Shown here in pieces: positions 9,741 to 21,058 of a DNA stretch of 64,000 nt. This DNA is from Heloderma charlesbogerti. Taxonomy: Eukaryota > Chordata > Lepidosauria > Squamata > Helodermatidae. Location: contig JANEZZ010002882.1 in assembly GCA_026122225.1 (NCBI GenBank), positions 1,302,001 to 1,366,000 of the forward strand, in the 5' to 3' direction. The translations under genes were made by a program, and so were the position numbers. Within the stretch, counting starts at the first letter, position 1. Each line of letters begins with the position of its first letter. The notes beneath the pieces were generated by a model, which made no database searches, was not told where the DNA came from, and saw only the letters and a program-made list of their open reading frames with translations.

Positions 9741-11819
9741 AGTGTGGCTCACCCCATTAGGATGGGACTTTTGCAAGTTTCTACACAAGACGTGAAATTC
9801 TCCAACAGTTTCAGCCTTTGGCTCTTAAAGCACTTCCTTCTACCCCCCCCCTTGATTCCTGACCTTCTTCCCCACCCCCCAAAACAGACAAGACACACAA
9901 AAGCAGTGCCAAAAACCCTTGTTGTTCACGCCAGCTTGGCTTTTGTTTCTGAGCATGAGAGGGAGAGAGGGTGTTCAGAGTATAAATGCAAAAATGACCT
10001 CAAGCATCTTGTCCCAGGGCAGGTGTCTTTGGCACAGAGCTTGGATGTGTTCAGGCAGGCTCAGCGAACTCGCCCAGCGCCAGAACTGGCAAGTTCCTCT
10101 CCCTGCGCATGCATCACTGACAATGCCAACAGCAGCAGCTGTTGCTCTGGAGACTCTGCCCTCGCGTGATCTTGCGAACTGGAGCGGGGCAGGCTGGGCC
10201 CACCCGGCGTCTGCTTGGACTGGCACCAAGAAGCATTCAGGGTGGTGTGCAGGAAGAAAGGGTGGCAACATACTAATTCTGGCTCTGCCGCTGAGTCACT
10301 GCTGAGCCAGTAGCTCCAACTTAGCATTTGGGTGGTGTTCGCTACTGGGGGTGTTGTGTTCCCAAAGGTGACACAATGGGGAACAGCCCACATGCGGTCA
10401 AATTCAGAGCTGCCTGCAAAGTTCTATGGAATGTGTTAGCCAAAACACCACCAGCTATATAATTACCTTCTTCCAAGCAAAAACACTCAGCTAAGTATTG
10501 TCCTCCTTGCCTTTCCCCCACAAAAGGGAAGGTGTTGCACAGCACACTGGACCCTTGTCTCTGATCCATTTCAGCAGGCATGCCCACATGCATTCAAGCA
10601 CATCTCCACCATCATAAGGACTAGCAACTTGCTCCCCCTTGAAACACTCCAAAAACAGAATTCTGCGCCCAGTAGCAAATTCTGTCCTTCCCCACTCCTG
10701 AGGAATTGTGGCATACAAACAACTCTGGTCTATGCCCATCAAAGTGTAGTATCCAAATAGAATGAGGCAGAACTTCCTTTTTCCTCTCTGAGCACTACCA
10801 CTGACTCATGACAAAATGCATGCAGAGACCCTTAAAAGGACACGTTCAACAACACCATATTTAACTTGAACGGCATTGTTGCGATATCCTGTTGCACTGC
10901 GGAGACCGTGCAGGCCTTTGAAGATTGCCGCCCGCTGCTCAGGGCCGGGCCAAACAGAGGCCAGCAAGGATGTTGTCTTTTGTTTTCTTCCTTGCTTGCA
11001 CCTGCATTTCACAGCAATAGCAACAGAGCTCTGGGGATAAGGATTCATTTTATTACTTCACCTGCTAAGAGGAAATCCAGCAAACCTGCTTCAAGGGACA
11101 TATATTTAAAGCATTTGGCAAAGGAAAGCTAAGTGCCACTCTTGAATTATTTTGCCAGCATTCAACAAATCTTAGTGAAATTACACCTACAATGTTATCA
11201 ACATACCTGGAACTTTTTGCAACGTTCCACAACCACAGGAGATGGAAGGACGCTGCTCCACGGGGCTTACAGTTATTTAGGGGGAAAATGTATTTGTGAT
11301 TTATCCATCACTTGAAGCCTCGGGAAGGTGGTTTACAAATATTATAATTATTAGATCTTTAGAATGTTGATACAAATGTGAGTACAGCAATATCTTCCTT
11401 TATCCCAACAAAAAGTTGTTTTTGTAGCTTATGTATTTTAATCTTTTTATTATTTTTATTTGTACAGTGATCAGCGAGTGGAGGGGCAATCCAAAAACAT
11501 TCTAATAAATAAATTTAAAAGTCCTTCACTCTCCCCCTTCTCCCTACAGTCTATTTGATATAACATTTGACACAAAAACGTAATACCTTTGTCCCTTATC
11601 CTCCCCACTGACTCACCCTCCCACTCAGTAAAATCTTGACCAAGGGAGCAAGGGAGGAAAAAGCTACCTAACCAGATTATTTCAACTTCTGTTAGCTCCT
11701 CCTGTGAAATGCAGGACTTTGATCTGTTTTACACACTGGCCAAGTTCCGGCAATCAAAGAGGGAAAAGAAGTCACCGTGGCTTCTTTGCCCTGCCTTCTG
11801 CAGGCCGCATGCGTGACTG
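9741..11819. other. Intronic stretch, mostly unannotated
   Basis: Open frames of 80-140 codons near 9744-10600 overlap on both strands and carry no recognisable domain, so I treat them as chance. The segment 11405-11520 (T/A-rich, ending 'AATAAATAAATTTAAAAG') may be a short LINE tail. Confidence 0.45.
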
Positions 11820-12170
11820 CCATTTGCACGATTACCCACTACATGTCATTCAGACCCTGAGCAGTGTGTGGCAGGGGTGGTTTCCTACCCACCCCACAAC
11901 CCCTACTACAAGCCACGGGCTGTAGGTGGGCAAGAAGCCGCTCCCGCCACGCACTGCACTGGGTTCGGATGTCACAGCAACCTGAACAGCATTACAGGTA
12001 ATTATGCAAATTGTGGTCACGCACACACAACACATGGGGGAAGAAGCCACAGTGGCTTCTTTTCCCCCCATGGTTGTCTGAACCCAGTCACTGGCTGGGT
12101 TTGCACAACACACTAACCCACACTTTTTCCCTCAAACAAGCTACCTTGGAAACCCATGGTTTGTTGTTGG
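11820..12170. mobile_element. Foldback MITE family B, degenerate copy
   Basis: It carries scattered 'AACCCA' and 'TGGGTT' motifs and a 'GGGTTTGCACAACACACTAACCCA' -type end, like the clearer foldback copies at 28261-28475 and 40465-40760. The arms are degenerate. Confidence 0.4.
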
Positions 12171-12175
12171 GTTGT

Positions 12176-12475
12176 TGTCAGGAATGAATCTGAGCATGTG
12201 GAGATGTCTGGCAGCTCAGATTCGGAATCAGGATGGGAACAGCCAGAACAGGGGGAGGAACCCTCCCTAGTGAGCCCAGATATGGTGAGACTTTCTTCCC
12301 AAGACCCTGACACACAGATGGCCCAGGCTGAATGCCCCCCCGCTTCCTCCACTATGAGAACCCAAGTTTCAGAGGAGGAAAGCAAGAGAGCGCTTGAGTT
12401 TGAGGATGGGACTGTGGCCCCACACCTCAAGCTTCTCAGCCTCACTAGTGTCCTTGAATAATCAAGGAAGGGGAA
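12176..12475 (+). mobile_element. Gypsy-type LTR fragment
   Basis: It begins TGTCAGGAATGAATCTGAG, close to the solo LTR end read on the minus strand from 53880 (TGTCAGGGTGGACACTGAG). It then encodes the same kind of acidic Ser/Glu/Pro-rich stretch (SGSSDSESGWEQPEQGEEPS). The right part decays near 12475, with a possible AATAAA-like signal at about 12486. No internal domain follows, so it is a solo or truncated LTR. Confidence 0.6.
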
Positions 12476-12479
12476 ATTA

Positions 12480-12660
12480 TGAAAAATAAATGGAAAGCGT
12501 TCTCTCTCGATCTGTTGTAGGTGGCCATGTTGGCCCATCAGAAAAAAAAAAATCCAAAACCCACAGTCAGGTTACACCTTGTCAGGACCAACTAAATGTC
12601 ACAAAGTTATGGGCAAGCTTTCAGAACCCTTCATCAGGCTAAAGGTTAAGCAAAACAATA
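12480..12660 (+). repeat. Unclassified dispersed repeat
   Basis: The block 'GGTGGCCATGTTGGCCCATC ...ACCAACTAAATGTCACAAAGTT...CTTTCAGAACCCTTCATCAGG' has a diverged partial partner at 13660-13760 ('CTTTCAAGATCTCCAGAAC TTTTCATCAGG'). A (GA)n tract follows at 12678-12700. Confidence 0.5.
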
Positions 12661-13659
12661 AAAATAGGTGGCGAGAAGAGAGAGAGAGAGAGAGAGAGAT
12701 GGAAGCTGGGCATGACGACTTGCTTAACCTCCAGCCTGAAGAAGAGCTATGGGAAACTCTAAGGACAGCTCATGACTTCTTGATATTTACCTAGTCCTGA
12801 TAAAGGTGTTACCCAGTTTTGGATTCTGTCTGTACCTATGTATTTGGACTGAATGTTTGCACATTCAGGTTATGTGGGTTTGTAAAATAAGGACTTTAAA
12901 AAAACAAATATAGCATACAAAACATGTTAATAAAATGGGAGAGAGATGTTTGTGTAACAGTTTATTGGTTTTTATATAACTTTTTAGCTGCTGGAGAAAT
13001 AAGTCATAAAAGCAAGTCCCTTTGGGCCTCTTTTTAAGCAGCCCCATCAAAACAGCATCTTAACATTTTAGATTTGGTTCTCCCTGGTAACATAGGTTTC
13101 TTTTCATGAAAAAGTTTCTTACTCCACAATACACAGTCGAAAAACAAAAAACAGGGTATCTTTCTTTTACCAGACCACAGAGCAGCTTGTCAGATTCAAT
13201 TTTAGAACACTAAAACATTCTTGCCAGTACTAATTAAATTCATCTCCACTCCATACCCTACTCTACAAAGGAGCAGGAGGGGCTGGTCGGGGAGGTTCAG
13301 CAGCTATGAAAAGGAGGAAGTTACTAACAGCATTTTGGCCAAGGAGCTCCTTTGGCACTACTTCCAAGTGACTTAACTGTTCCTGCATAACACAATAGCG
13401 GGCTCATGCCCAGAGCTGGCCCAACAGAACAAGCAACCCAAGCAGTGGCTTGGCGGGGAAATATTCAGGGGCGCCAACAAGATTGCTACGCACAGTCCAA
13501 GAGGTACCGCTCAGGATCCCTGGCAGTGGATGCTCTAGGCCTCTCTCTCAGCCTCTCCCACAGGCATGATGGGGGCAACACCAAGCTACCGTCCACATCT
13601 CACAAAACACAAAGGTCACTGTCTGGACCCCCGTAAGTGAAATTCCAAATTCCATAGTA

Positions 13660-13760
13660 CTGTATTACTTTTATCAGGCCAAGCAGAAGTCACAAAAGAA
13701 TTGCAAGCTTTCAAGATCTCCAGAACTTTTCATCAGGCAAGATGTTATAAAAAGCAGCTG
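13660..13760 (+). repeat. Unclassified dispersed repeat, second copy
   Basis: This is the partial, diverged partner of 12480-12660, in the same orientation, ending in a purine-rich tract. Confidence 0.45.
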
Positions 13761-14059
13761 GGGAGAGGAATAGGGGAGGGGATTAAGGGAAAGCTGACTT
13801 CAGGATGGACTCACAGGATCTGCACGCTCAGAGTCCCAAGATGAGATGGGGGAGGAGGGGGCTGCAAACATTCCTTGTAGAGGCTGGGAGTCATGTGATG
13901 GTTACAGGAAGGACCTGCAGCTGCCCCTGGGGCTGCCGAGAGCCAGAAAGGGAAAAAATGCTGGATCCTCCATTTTTGAAAATATATAATCCAGCTGTTC
14001 TCAGAAGTATTTTCCATCCTTACAAGGTTGCTGTAAGGATTTCTGAGATCACGTGCTTT

Positions 14060-14396
14060 GAATGCTTGGCTTAGTGGTTAAGACGCTGAACTGCAGACCG
14101 GAAGGTTGGCAGGACAGCAGTTCGAGACCCGAGTGCCGTGTGACGGAGTGAGCTCCCATCTTCAGTCCCAGCTCCTGCCAACCTAGCAGTTCGAAAGCAA
14201 GAAATTGCAAGTAGATAAATAGGTACCGCTGCGGCGGGAAAGGTAACAGCGTTCCGTGCACCTCGGTGTTCAGTCACGCCGGCCACATGACCACGGAAGC
14301 GTCTTCAGACAGCGCTGGCTCTTTGGCTTAGAAATGGAGATGAGCACCACCCCGTAGAGTCGGACACGACTGGTTGGGGACACCTTTACTTTTTTA
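14060..14396 (+). mobile_element. Sauria-type SINE (tRNA head, BovB-like tail)
   Basis: The element has a tRNA-like head ('CTTAGTGGTTAAGACGCTGA', 'GTTCGAGACCCGAG'), a unique central body with 'GGTAACAGCGTTCCGTGC', and a 3' end 'AGAGTCGGACACGACTGG' . That end matches the 3' end of the BovB copies here (reverse of CGTGTCCGACTCT at about 50047 and 57786). Sharing of the BovB tail is the hallmark of Sauria SINEs, which are mobilised by BovB enzymes. This is one of the best indications of a squamate source. Confidence 0.85.
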
Positions 14397-14427
14397 ATGT
14401 GCTATGTGCTATGTACTATTACTATCT

Positions 14428-14456
14428 TTATCATTATCATTATTATTATTATTCAG
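14428..14456. repeat. (ATT)n microsatellite
   Basis: ATT/ATC trinucleotides are repeated without clear interruption. Confidence 0.8.
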
Positions 14457-14494
14457 CAAATACTCCAGGTACATTAGTAGACAGCAGCACAGAG

Positions 14495-14645
14495 GTGATC
14501 TTTTATTTTTATTTTATTTTATTTATTTCATTTCTATACCGCCCAACAGCCGAAGCTCTCTGGGCGGTTCACAAAAATTAAAACCAAACAACACACAATA
14601 AAACAATTTAAAATATATAGAACATTAAAAAGATCTTGCAATAGG
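14495..14645 (-). mobile_element. LINE (L2-type) 3' tail, antisense
   Basis: A poly-T/ATTT tract leads into 'TTTCTATACCGCCCAACAGC CGAAGCTCTCTGGGCGG' and an A-rich remnant. It is the same 3' end as at 9555-9720. Confidence 0.75.
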
Positions 14646-16039
14646 TGCCTACATTCATTACTGAAATATAATGCACAACAAAGAAGAAACACAGAACCAA
14701 AAAATTATCAATTTGCATTGATATAAGGAACAAATGCAAGGCATAGAGACTTAAGCTCTGGGAAAGAAAAGCAGTAGCAACCGCCTTAGGGCAACATCCG
14801 CATTTTTTAAAAAAAAATCAAGCAAGCAATATATGACACACTTAAACTTGACAGGGCAAAGCCAAAACTGTAACTCTCTGTTCAAAGGAGGCCAGTTCTC
14901 AATAGCATTTCACACAACTGCCTCCCGCCTCAATCCCTTCGCACCAGAAACTTAAACATTCATTTATAATCCATGACGATTCGCCATTTGCTGACTAAGA
15001 CTTCGTGGGTGACATAAGTGGATGAATGTTCTATTTGTCTCTCCCCCCGCCCCCCATTACAGTAAACCATTTACTGAATAAGATGTTGGCATCTGAAGCA
15101 AGCCACAGTGGTGCTTCAGCTGTCCCCACAGCCACTGTCACCCCCACACCGCTTCTCTCCGAGTAGGTCTGTCCTCGAAGGTTCATTTTGATACATGCCC
15201 CAAGAGAAGGCGTATGGGTCAATAGAAAGGGTTGCAAATATACTGGCTCCAAGTTTATCTATTATATTTTAAATTGAGAATAGCAAGCATAAGAGAATCC
15301 GCAGTTCCACAGGAACATCACCATGCACACTGCAGAATGACGCAGGAGAAAAACTGCGTGTCAAAAGAAAAATACAGAACCAGCATGTTTCCTGGTGTTA
15401 AGGATGCCGCCCATCATATTCTCCCCCTCAGAAAGGCATTATTGGCTTGGATAATAGTATTCTGCATGGATGTATCACATTTCAAAGCACAAACATTCCC
15501 ACAGTAATCCTTACAACAGCCCTGCAAGGAAGGCCTGGTTTATCCCCCATTACAGAGGCACTACTGAGGGAAGAGGCTTAAGAAAAGCAACTCATGACTG
15601 AAGCAAGATTTGCCAGCTTGCACTCCTCACTAGCTACCAGCATGCTGCCTTTAGACATATTTAAGAATGTCTTGTCTCCCCACCCCCACCAACTTTGAAT
15701 GGCAAATGCCTTCCTCCACCATAGATCAAAACTACTTTTGGCTGTGCCTCCAACTGCCAAAGGGGTTTGCCACACAGCATGGGGCACGTGGAGCGTGTCT
15801 GCATATGTGCGCTGCTGCTCAAGAACACTGGTGTAGTGGTAAATCTTGAAGTGCAGCGTTCATCATGACAGTCTCCATAGCCACACCCCGACACAAAGAC
15901 CAACAAATGAGTTCTAGCAGTTTTCATCTCCATCAGGAGCAGATCTTCTGTAAAGTGAATGGGTCTTAGAGCTGTTACTCCGCTGTGTCTACTTTAAGGA
16001 AGATGTTACTCAGCTGTATCGACTTTCGGTTTTATCAGA
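14646..16039. other. Unannotated intronic stretch
   Basis: No gene or clear repeat is visible. The segment near 15500-15610 ('ACAACAGCCCTGCAAGGAAG GCCTG') vaguely resembles an old MIR-like SINE in antisense. Confidence 0.4.
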
Positions 16040-16325
16040 GAACTGAGATCCAAGCCCTAAACAAGGGGCGTTTCCTTTCCTGCTTTTTCACTACATAACC
16101 TCTAGGTGGCACTGTATTATAGAGGAATATCACAAATAAATGAAAAAAGCATTTTCTTTCTCTTTTACAAATCAATGTCACATTTCCCTTGCCCTAAAAT
16201 AAACTTGCGGAAAGTGCTCTTTAGACACAGAAGTGAAACTGGAGGGTCATGATGTTGTCTAAAGAACCTGTAAACAACCATGAGTAGGGAATGATGAGTA
16301 CACAAAAAATGCTTCTGGTAGAAAA
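16040..16325 (+). repeat. Dispersed repeat family Y, copy 1
   Basis: From 'CACTACATAACCTCTAGGTG GCACTGTA' to 'GGTAGAAAAGCTCTTA' it aligns almost end to end with 61405-61650, 45 kb away and in the same orientation. Both contain 'TTAGACACAGAAG...AAACTGGAG', 'GTTGTCTAAAGAAC' and 'GGAATGATGAGT'. I do not recognise the family. Confidence 0.65.
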
Positions 16326-17984
16326 GCTCTTAGCTGTCCATTTAAGACAAAGCCACCGCAAAATACTTTGCATTACCACAGGGAACAATATATTGTTGTT
16401 GGGAAAATTCATTTCCCCCCAGCTACTCTAAGGACTGCAGCTAAGCTCAAGAGGCTACAGGGAATTCGGGGGCGGGGGAGATGACATCAGTGTCCCTGCT
16501 AATAAAAAAAATGCTGGCGCTGTATCCCGCTGAACCTTGGCGCCACTACACCACTGCTGAAGAAACACAAGCCCTGCCCAAGCTCCACTTAGGGACACAG
16601 AACAGGAGTAGTTATGGGGTTCCTTTGATCATGGCTTACATCCCTATAAATGCATCTGTTCTGGAATAAAGGGGGCCATTCCACACCAAACCTGCACAAA
16701 CCCTATTCCAGTATATTGCGGCATGCAGTTTCTAACAGGCTACATACTACAGGCCTTTGACAGCTCTGGGCCATTTTCTTCCACAATGGCTGAAGAATCA
16801 GGCCATTCTACAATCATGTTTTAGGGTAGTAATAAACTTCATTTCAGGGGAGGGTAGTAATAAGCTTTATTCCCAAAGAATTGGCTCATTTTTAATCCAT
16901 GCATTTAAGAACAATGGTCATACTGCAGGAGGATACCCACTCCACAGCAGGTTATTTTCCATATAAAATTTGCTCTTGCAAGTCAACCACATTTTTTCAG
17001 GATGAATTTCAGCCCTGAAATTTAAACTGAATCCTACATATTTCTGTGTTTGTTTATTATCCAGCCAGATGGAAAGAGGGTTAATAGGCAACAGAAGCCA
17101 AGCCGTTTAATCTAGAGGAAAAATTGAATCACAAAATATTCTTCTGAGAAGTAAAACCCACAAGGAACATGTCTGAACTGAACTATAATATGGATCTCAT
17201 GTATATTCTACCCAGTATGTAAAAAGAGAGAGACAGAGAGAGAGCAGGCATAACTGAAAAGAAACCAAAAGCCAAGAACAAGAACCAATTTGAAATTCTC
17301 ACTTGACTCACAGGACCAGAAGGCTGAAGGGTATCCTGTAGGCCTTGTAAAAGAATTTAAGCTCAATGTGTGAAGTAAGGACTACACATATTAACCCCAC
17401 CAAAGGGCAGTACACATGGTCCTCTATCTTCACAACAATCTTGTGAGGCAGATTATGTGAGTAGTAACTTACCCACCGAGTTTCATGGCTGAGACCCTAA
17501 AAACATAATGCTCAAAAACCACTATATCCAATCAATCAAGTAAACCCAGAGCCAGGAGAAGGACAGCTTCTCTCGAGCTCCACATTCCATGGCCAAAGCC
17601 AAGTTTGCCACCACATGACACGGGTATCGGTTTGACAGTGCATCTAGACCCATGCTTCCAGAAGATGGTGCATGCTCCTCGTCAGGAGAAAAGGCGAGCA
17701 TCCTGACTGGAGAAACTGGGAGAGCGGGTGCGCATCTGTTCCTCTCCTTGTTACAGCCTTAACTAATACAGATAGTTGTCAGAGGCACATAGCAAAAACT
17801 AAGTCATATTGTACAATATAAGTGAAGATGTTACAAAGCAACTTGAGTGTTCTAGGCCTCCAGTTTCTCAAAAGTACATTTGGTTTCAACCTACTTAATT
17901 TTAAACCTGTGCTGCTTTGTGTAGATAATGCATCCTAACAAAATTTGAGAGGGCCTTTCCCAACCCTCAGTGTGGTTTATATCC
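16326..17984. other. Unannotated intronic stretch
   Basis: No gene is supported. A short GA-rich run lies near 17224-17244, and 17400-17490 vaguely resembles an antisense MIR-like SINE. Confidence 0.4.
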
Positions 17985-18290
17985 AAGGATATAACCTCAG
18001 CTCAATATTGTTATCTTGTCGGCACCAGGTTAAGGCCTTTCTCTTCTCCCAGGCATTTGGCAGCATACGATAAGTTTTAATCGATCCTGGATTGTCTTAC
18101 AGTTATGGTTGTTTGCTTGAGATTGCTTGTTTGAAGTTGTTTTAGATACATGTTCTCTCGTGTATATTGTCTGTTCATGTGTTTTTATGTAAATGGCTTT
18201 TAATCTCTGTATACTGTATTTTAAATGTTTTTTTAATCTTTGTATACCACCCAGGGAGCTTTGGCTATTGGCAGTATAGAAATGTAAACA
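17985..18290 (+). mobile_element. L2-type LINE 3' tail
   Basis: 'AGGTTAAGGCCTTTCTCTTC TCCCAGGCATTTGG' is followed by a long T-rich 3' UTR and 'TTGTATACCACCCAGGGAGC TTTGGC', then an (AAC)n/(AAT)n tail at 18290-18330. It is 5'-truncated. Confidence 0.75.
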
Positions 18291-18330
18291 ATAATAACAA
18301 TAACAATAACAACAACAACAACAATAATGG
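18290..18330. repeat. (AAC)n/(AAT)n tail microsatellite
   Basis: AATAAC and AAC repeats directly follow the LINE tail and probably grew from its A-rich end. Confidence 0.85.
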
Positions 18331-18359
18331 CTGCCAGTTGCTTTGGGGGCTCAACTCAA

Positions 18360-18722
18360 GGTGTTGGTTTTAACCTTTAAAGCCCTAAATGGCTTAAGAC
18401 GTGGCTATCTAAGGGCTGCCTGTCTCATTATGAACCTGCCTGGTGATTAAGATCTGCAAGAGCGGCCCGTTTGTCAGGCAAGCGTGGAAGGGCTTTCTCC
18501 TGTGTCGCTCCCAAACTGTGGAATGCGCTCCCTCAAGATCGATGATTCCCTTGGGCTTTAGAAAAGGGTGTGAAGACGCATCTTTTCAATTTAGCCTTTT
18601 AGAATGTTTGGTTTTAATGTTTTTAATGTTCTGGCTTTTATTGTTTTAAGGTTTTAATGCCTTCATGCCTTATCGGCTTTTTGGCAGATAAGGCAATATA
18701 TAAATGTTAATAAATAAATATT
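18360..18722 (+). mobile_element. L2-type LINE 3' end, second copy in tandem
   Basis: 'AAGCCCTAAATGGCTTAAG', 'GAATGCGCTCCCTCAAGATC', 'TTTTCAATTTAGCCTTTTAG' and 'ATAAGGCAATATATAAATGT TAATAAATAAATA' follow the standard order of the L2 3' end. The same subfamily occurs at 42435-42690. Confidence 0.8.
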
Positions 18723-20861
18723 AGAAATTGCTAAGAGAGATCCATGTGTTCAAGACAAAGTTACTTCAGCATGTTTCAAGAAACATCCAGTCTGACCTTC
18801 AGACTTTTCCCATCAGCTGTGTCAAATTATTTCCCCACCATCATTTGGCATCCTCTTATATTCCCCAGAAGATAAATCAAGAATACTATCAAACTGGGTC
18901 AGTTCAAACATCACAGAAATGCTGACGCCACAAAGCCGCCCACCTCGCCGGCTTCAGAACTAATGGAATGCAGCAAACCCAGCAAAGATACAAAGATACT
19001 CTGGGACAACGGAGGGTAAACACATTCCCAGGTCAACTCCTGCCTCTGGAACGCCAACAGAAAAAGAATGTGGCAGCATTTCATACCAATGCAGCTGTTA
19101 AGTCTGGTGCACACAAATATGTACCTTGTAAAAGAATGGCTCAGGAAATCCAAGAACAAATGCAATCAGTTTTGTCCAGAATGCTAGTTGACTCTGAAGC
19201 CCGCCATTTTTCAAATAGCGAATATAGACATTTTTGTCACAGGAGCAAAACCAAGGAACTCTTAATAGCTGTAACTGATGGTGAGCCAATGGAAATCACT
19301 GCCGACGAAGGCAGGGATGGATTCAGTCAAATCCTGGCTCAATTTTGGACTACTAACCCTCGGGAGCTAGATAAATAGGCGTCAGTGCAGAGTATTATCC
19401 AACGGGAGTGAACTCAGAAGGGCCCATGATAGTCCACCCCTATCAGCAATGGCCCTACACTTCAAGACCGGGCCAAGTCACTGGGCCCTTTTGCACAGGT
19501 CACATTTTCTGAAATGGAAACCAGGCGATTTCTCACACTCCCCAGGTCCCTTTCCAAAATGGGGAGGGGACAGAAGAAGAAAGTGGAAGAGATGAATATC
19601 TGTTTTCCAGTGAGCTCAACCAGGGTCAGTTCACACATTTCGCAGAATAGACATTACAGCGGAGCATAAACACTTCTGCATCCACTGCCAGCACAACAAA
19701 TGACACAGTAAGCAAATTATTTATACAGTGCCACTGGTGTATATGGTGCCATACAGTGTTACACAGGCTCTCTGCTTGCAAAGAACTCAGGGAAACGGAG
19801 GAAGCAGGAGGGCAGAATGGGGCCATCTCGGTTACACATACTTAAAGCTTGGTTGTCACTGGGAATGAGGAATGGGCTGTAGCCGTGTACATTCAGATCC
19901 GCCCCACCCCCCACTCTGCTTTTAGTTGCGGGGGGGGATAATAATGTGTTTTGCATCCAGCCTGCACCACATAATGCCTAGAGGGCAGCTACCTTCCCAT
20001 TCTACATGAATGGAAGAAGGCGCATTCCGGTAAGGTATACTAACGGACGTAGAGAGTCAGGGATGCACATTGGTTAACTGGTAAATAAACACTCATGGCC
20101 CGTGTATTTTGGAAAGGGACATAACCTGACCCATATGCCTAGAACAGTATAACCCTGTTACTCTAGCCTACTCTGTTCCAACAACTTATCACTGTTTTAT
20201 TAGCAAGAGCCAACCCAAAGAAGACATTAAATACTGCTGGAAGGACTCTTGGCTCTCCCCAACAAGACAGAAGGCAGTTAGTCTTCTCATGCTTGTCACA
20301 TACATGGTATATCCAACACAGCTCATCGAAACATCCCTAACGGAGATGACATCGTAACATCACAAGTTAATTCACCAAGCGGTCAAATATATAGGTATAT
20401 TGTGACACAGAGAATTAGGAATACAGTATGTTCAATTATTGGTAGTCTGAAAGCTGCCATTGCTGGTTTCACCCCTGCCCTGTATCCTAAACCTGAGCGC
20501 CTTCCTTAAAACAGGTTCTACAACTGCATCAATCTTGCATGAAAATCCCTGTAAGGAATAAATTACGCACACGCACGCACGCGCACCCACGTCTGTTAAG
20601 CCTCTTCAGTTGGGCAGTAATGGAGGCCGTGATCCTTGGATTCCAGGCTGCATCCTCTGCCAGGAGGGCAGGAAGGCAGACTTCCAATTTCTAACTCGAA
20701 ACTGTTGCACTGATGCAAGATACACAGCGCTTGCCTATTACAGCAGCAAGAGCAAGTATTAGAAGCCAGAGCCAACAGATGCGGACAAGAATGGGAACTC
20801 ACCTGCAAGACTGCATTTCTTCCAGCAAGACTGCAACACCTCTCAAGTCAAGGAGGGGTTG
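18723..20861. other. Unannotated intronic stretch
   Basis: A 136-codon open frame at 18968-19378 on the plus strand has no recognisable domain, splice context or CpG support, so I do not call it a gene. A CA/CG-rich run lies at about 20570-20590. Confidence 0.4.
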
Positions 20862-21058
20862 AAGGCCGTAGCTGAGTAGTACAGCACCTGCTTTGCATGC
20901 AAAAGATGCAGTCCCCAGCAGCCTCTCCAGGTAGGGGTCTCTGGGAAAGACCCCTACCTGGAACCCTGGAGGGCCACTCCCAGTCAGCATAGGCAAGACT
21001 GAGCTAGGTGAACCAAGGGTCTGACTCAGTACAAGGCAGCTTCCAACGTTCCTATAAC
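20862..21058 (+). mobile_element. tRNA-Ala-derived SINE, near full length
   Basis: The head 'CGTAGCTGAGTAGTACAGCA CCTGCTTTGCATGC' follows tRNA-Ala(TGC) through the A box and anticodon region. The body carries 'GGTAGGGGTCTCTGGGAAAG A...CTACCTGGAACCCTGGAG' and the tail 'AGGGTCTGACTCAGTACAAG GCAGCTTCC'. Other copies lie at 25165-25355, 34955-35145, 45085-45275, 55185-55385 and 56595-56790. Confidence 0.85.

Noticed and set aside
18968..19378. 136-codon plus-strand open frame
   Set aside because: No known domain and no promoter or splice support. Length alone is not convincing.
20862..21058. A functional tRNA-Ala gene
   Set aside because: The tRNA-like head is diverged (broken acceptor stem and altered B box) and is continuous with a SINE body repeated several times in the window.
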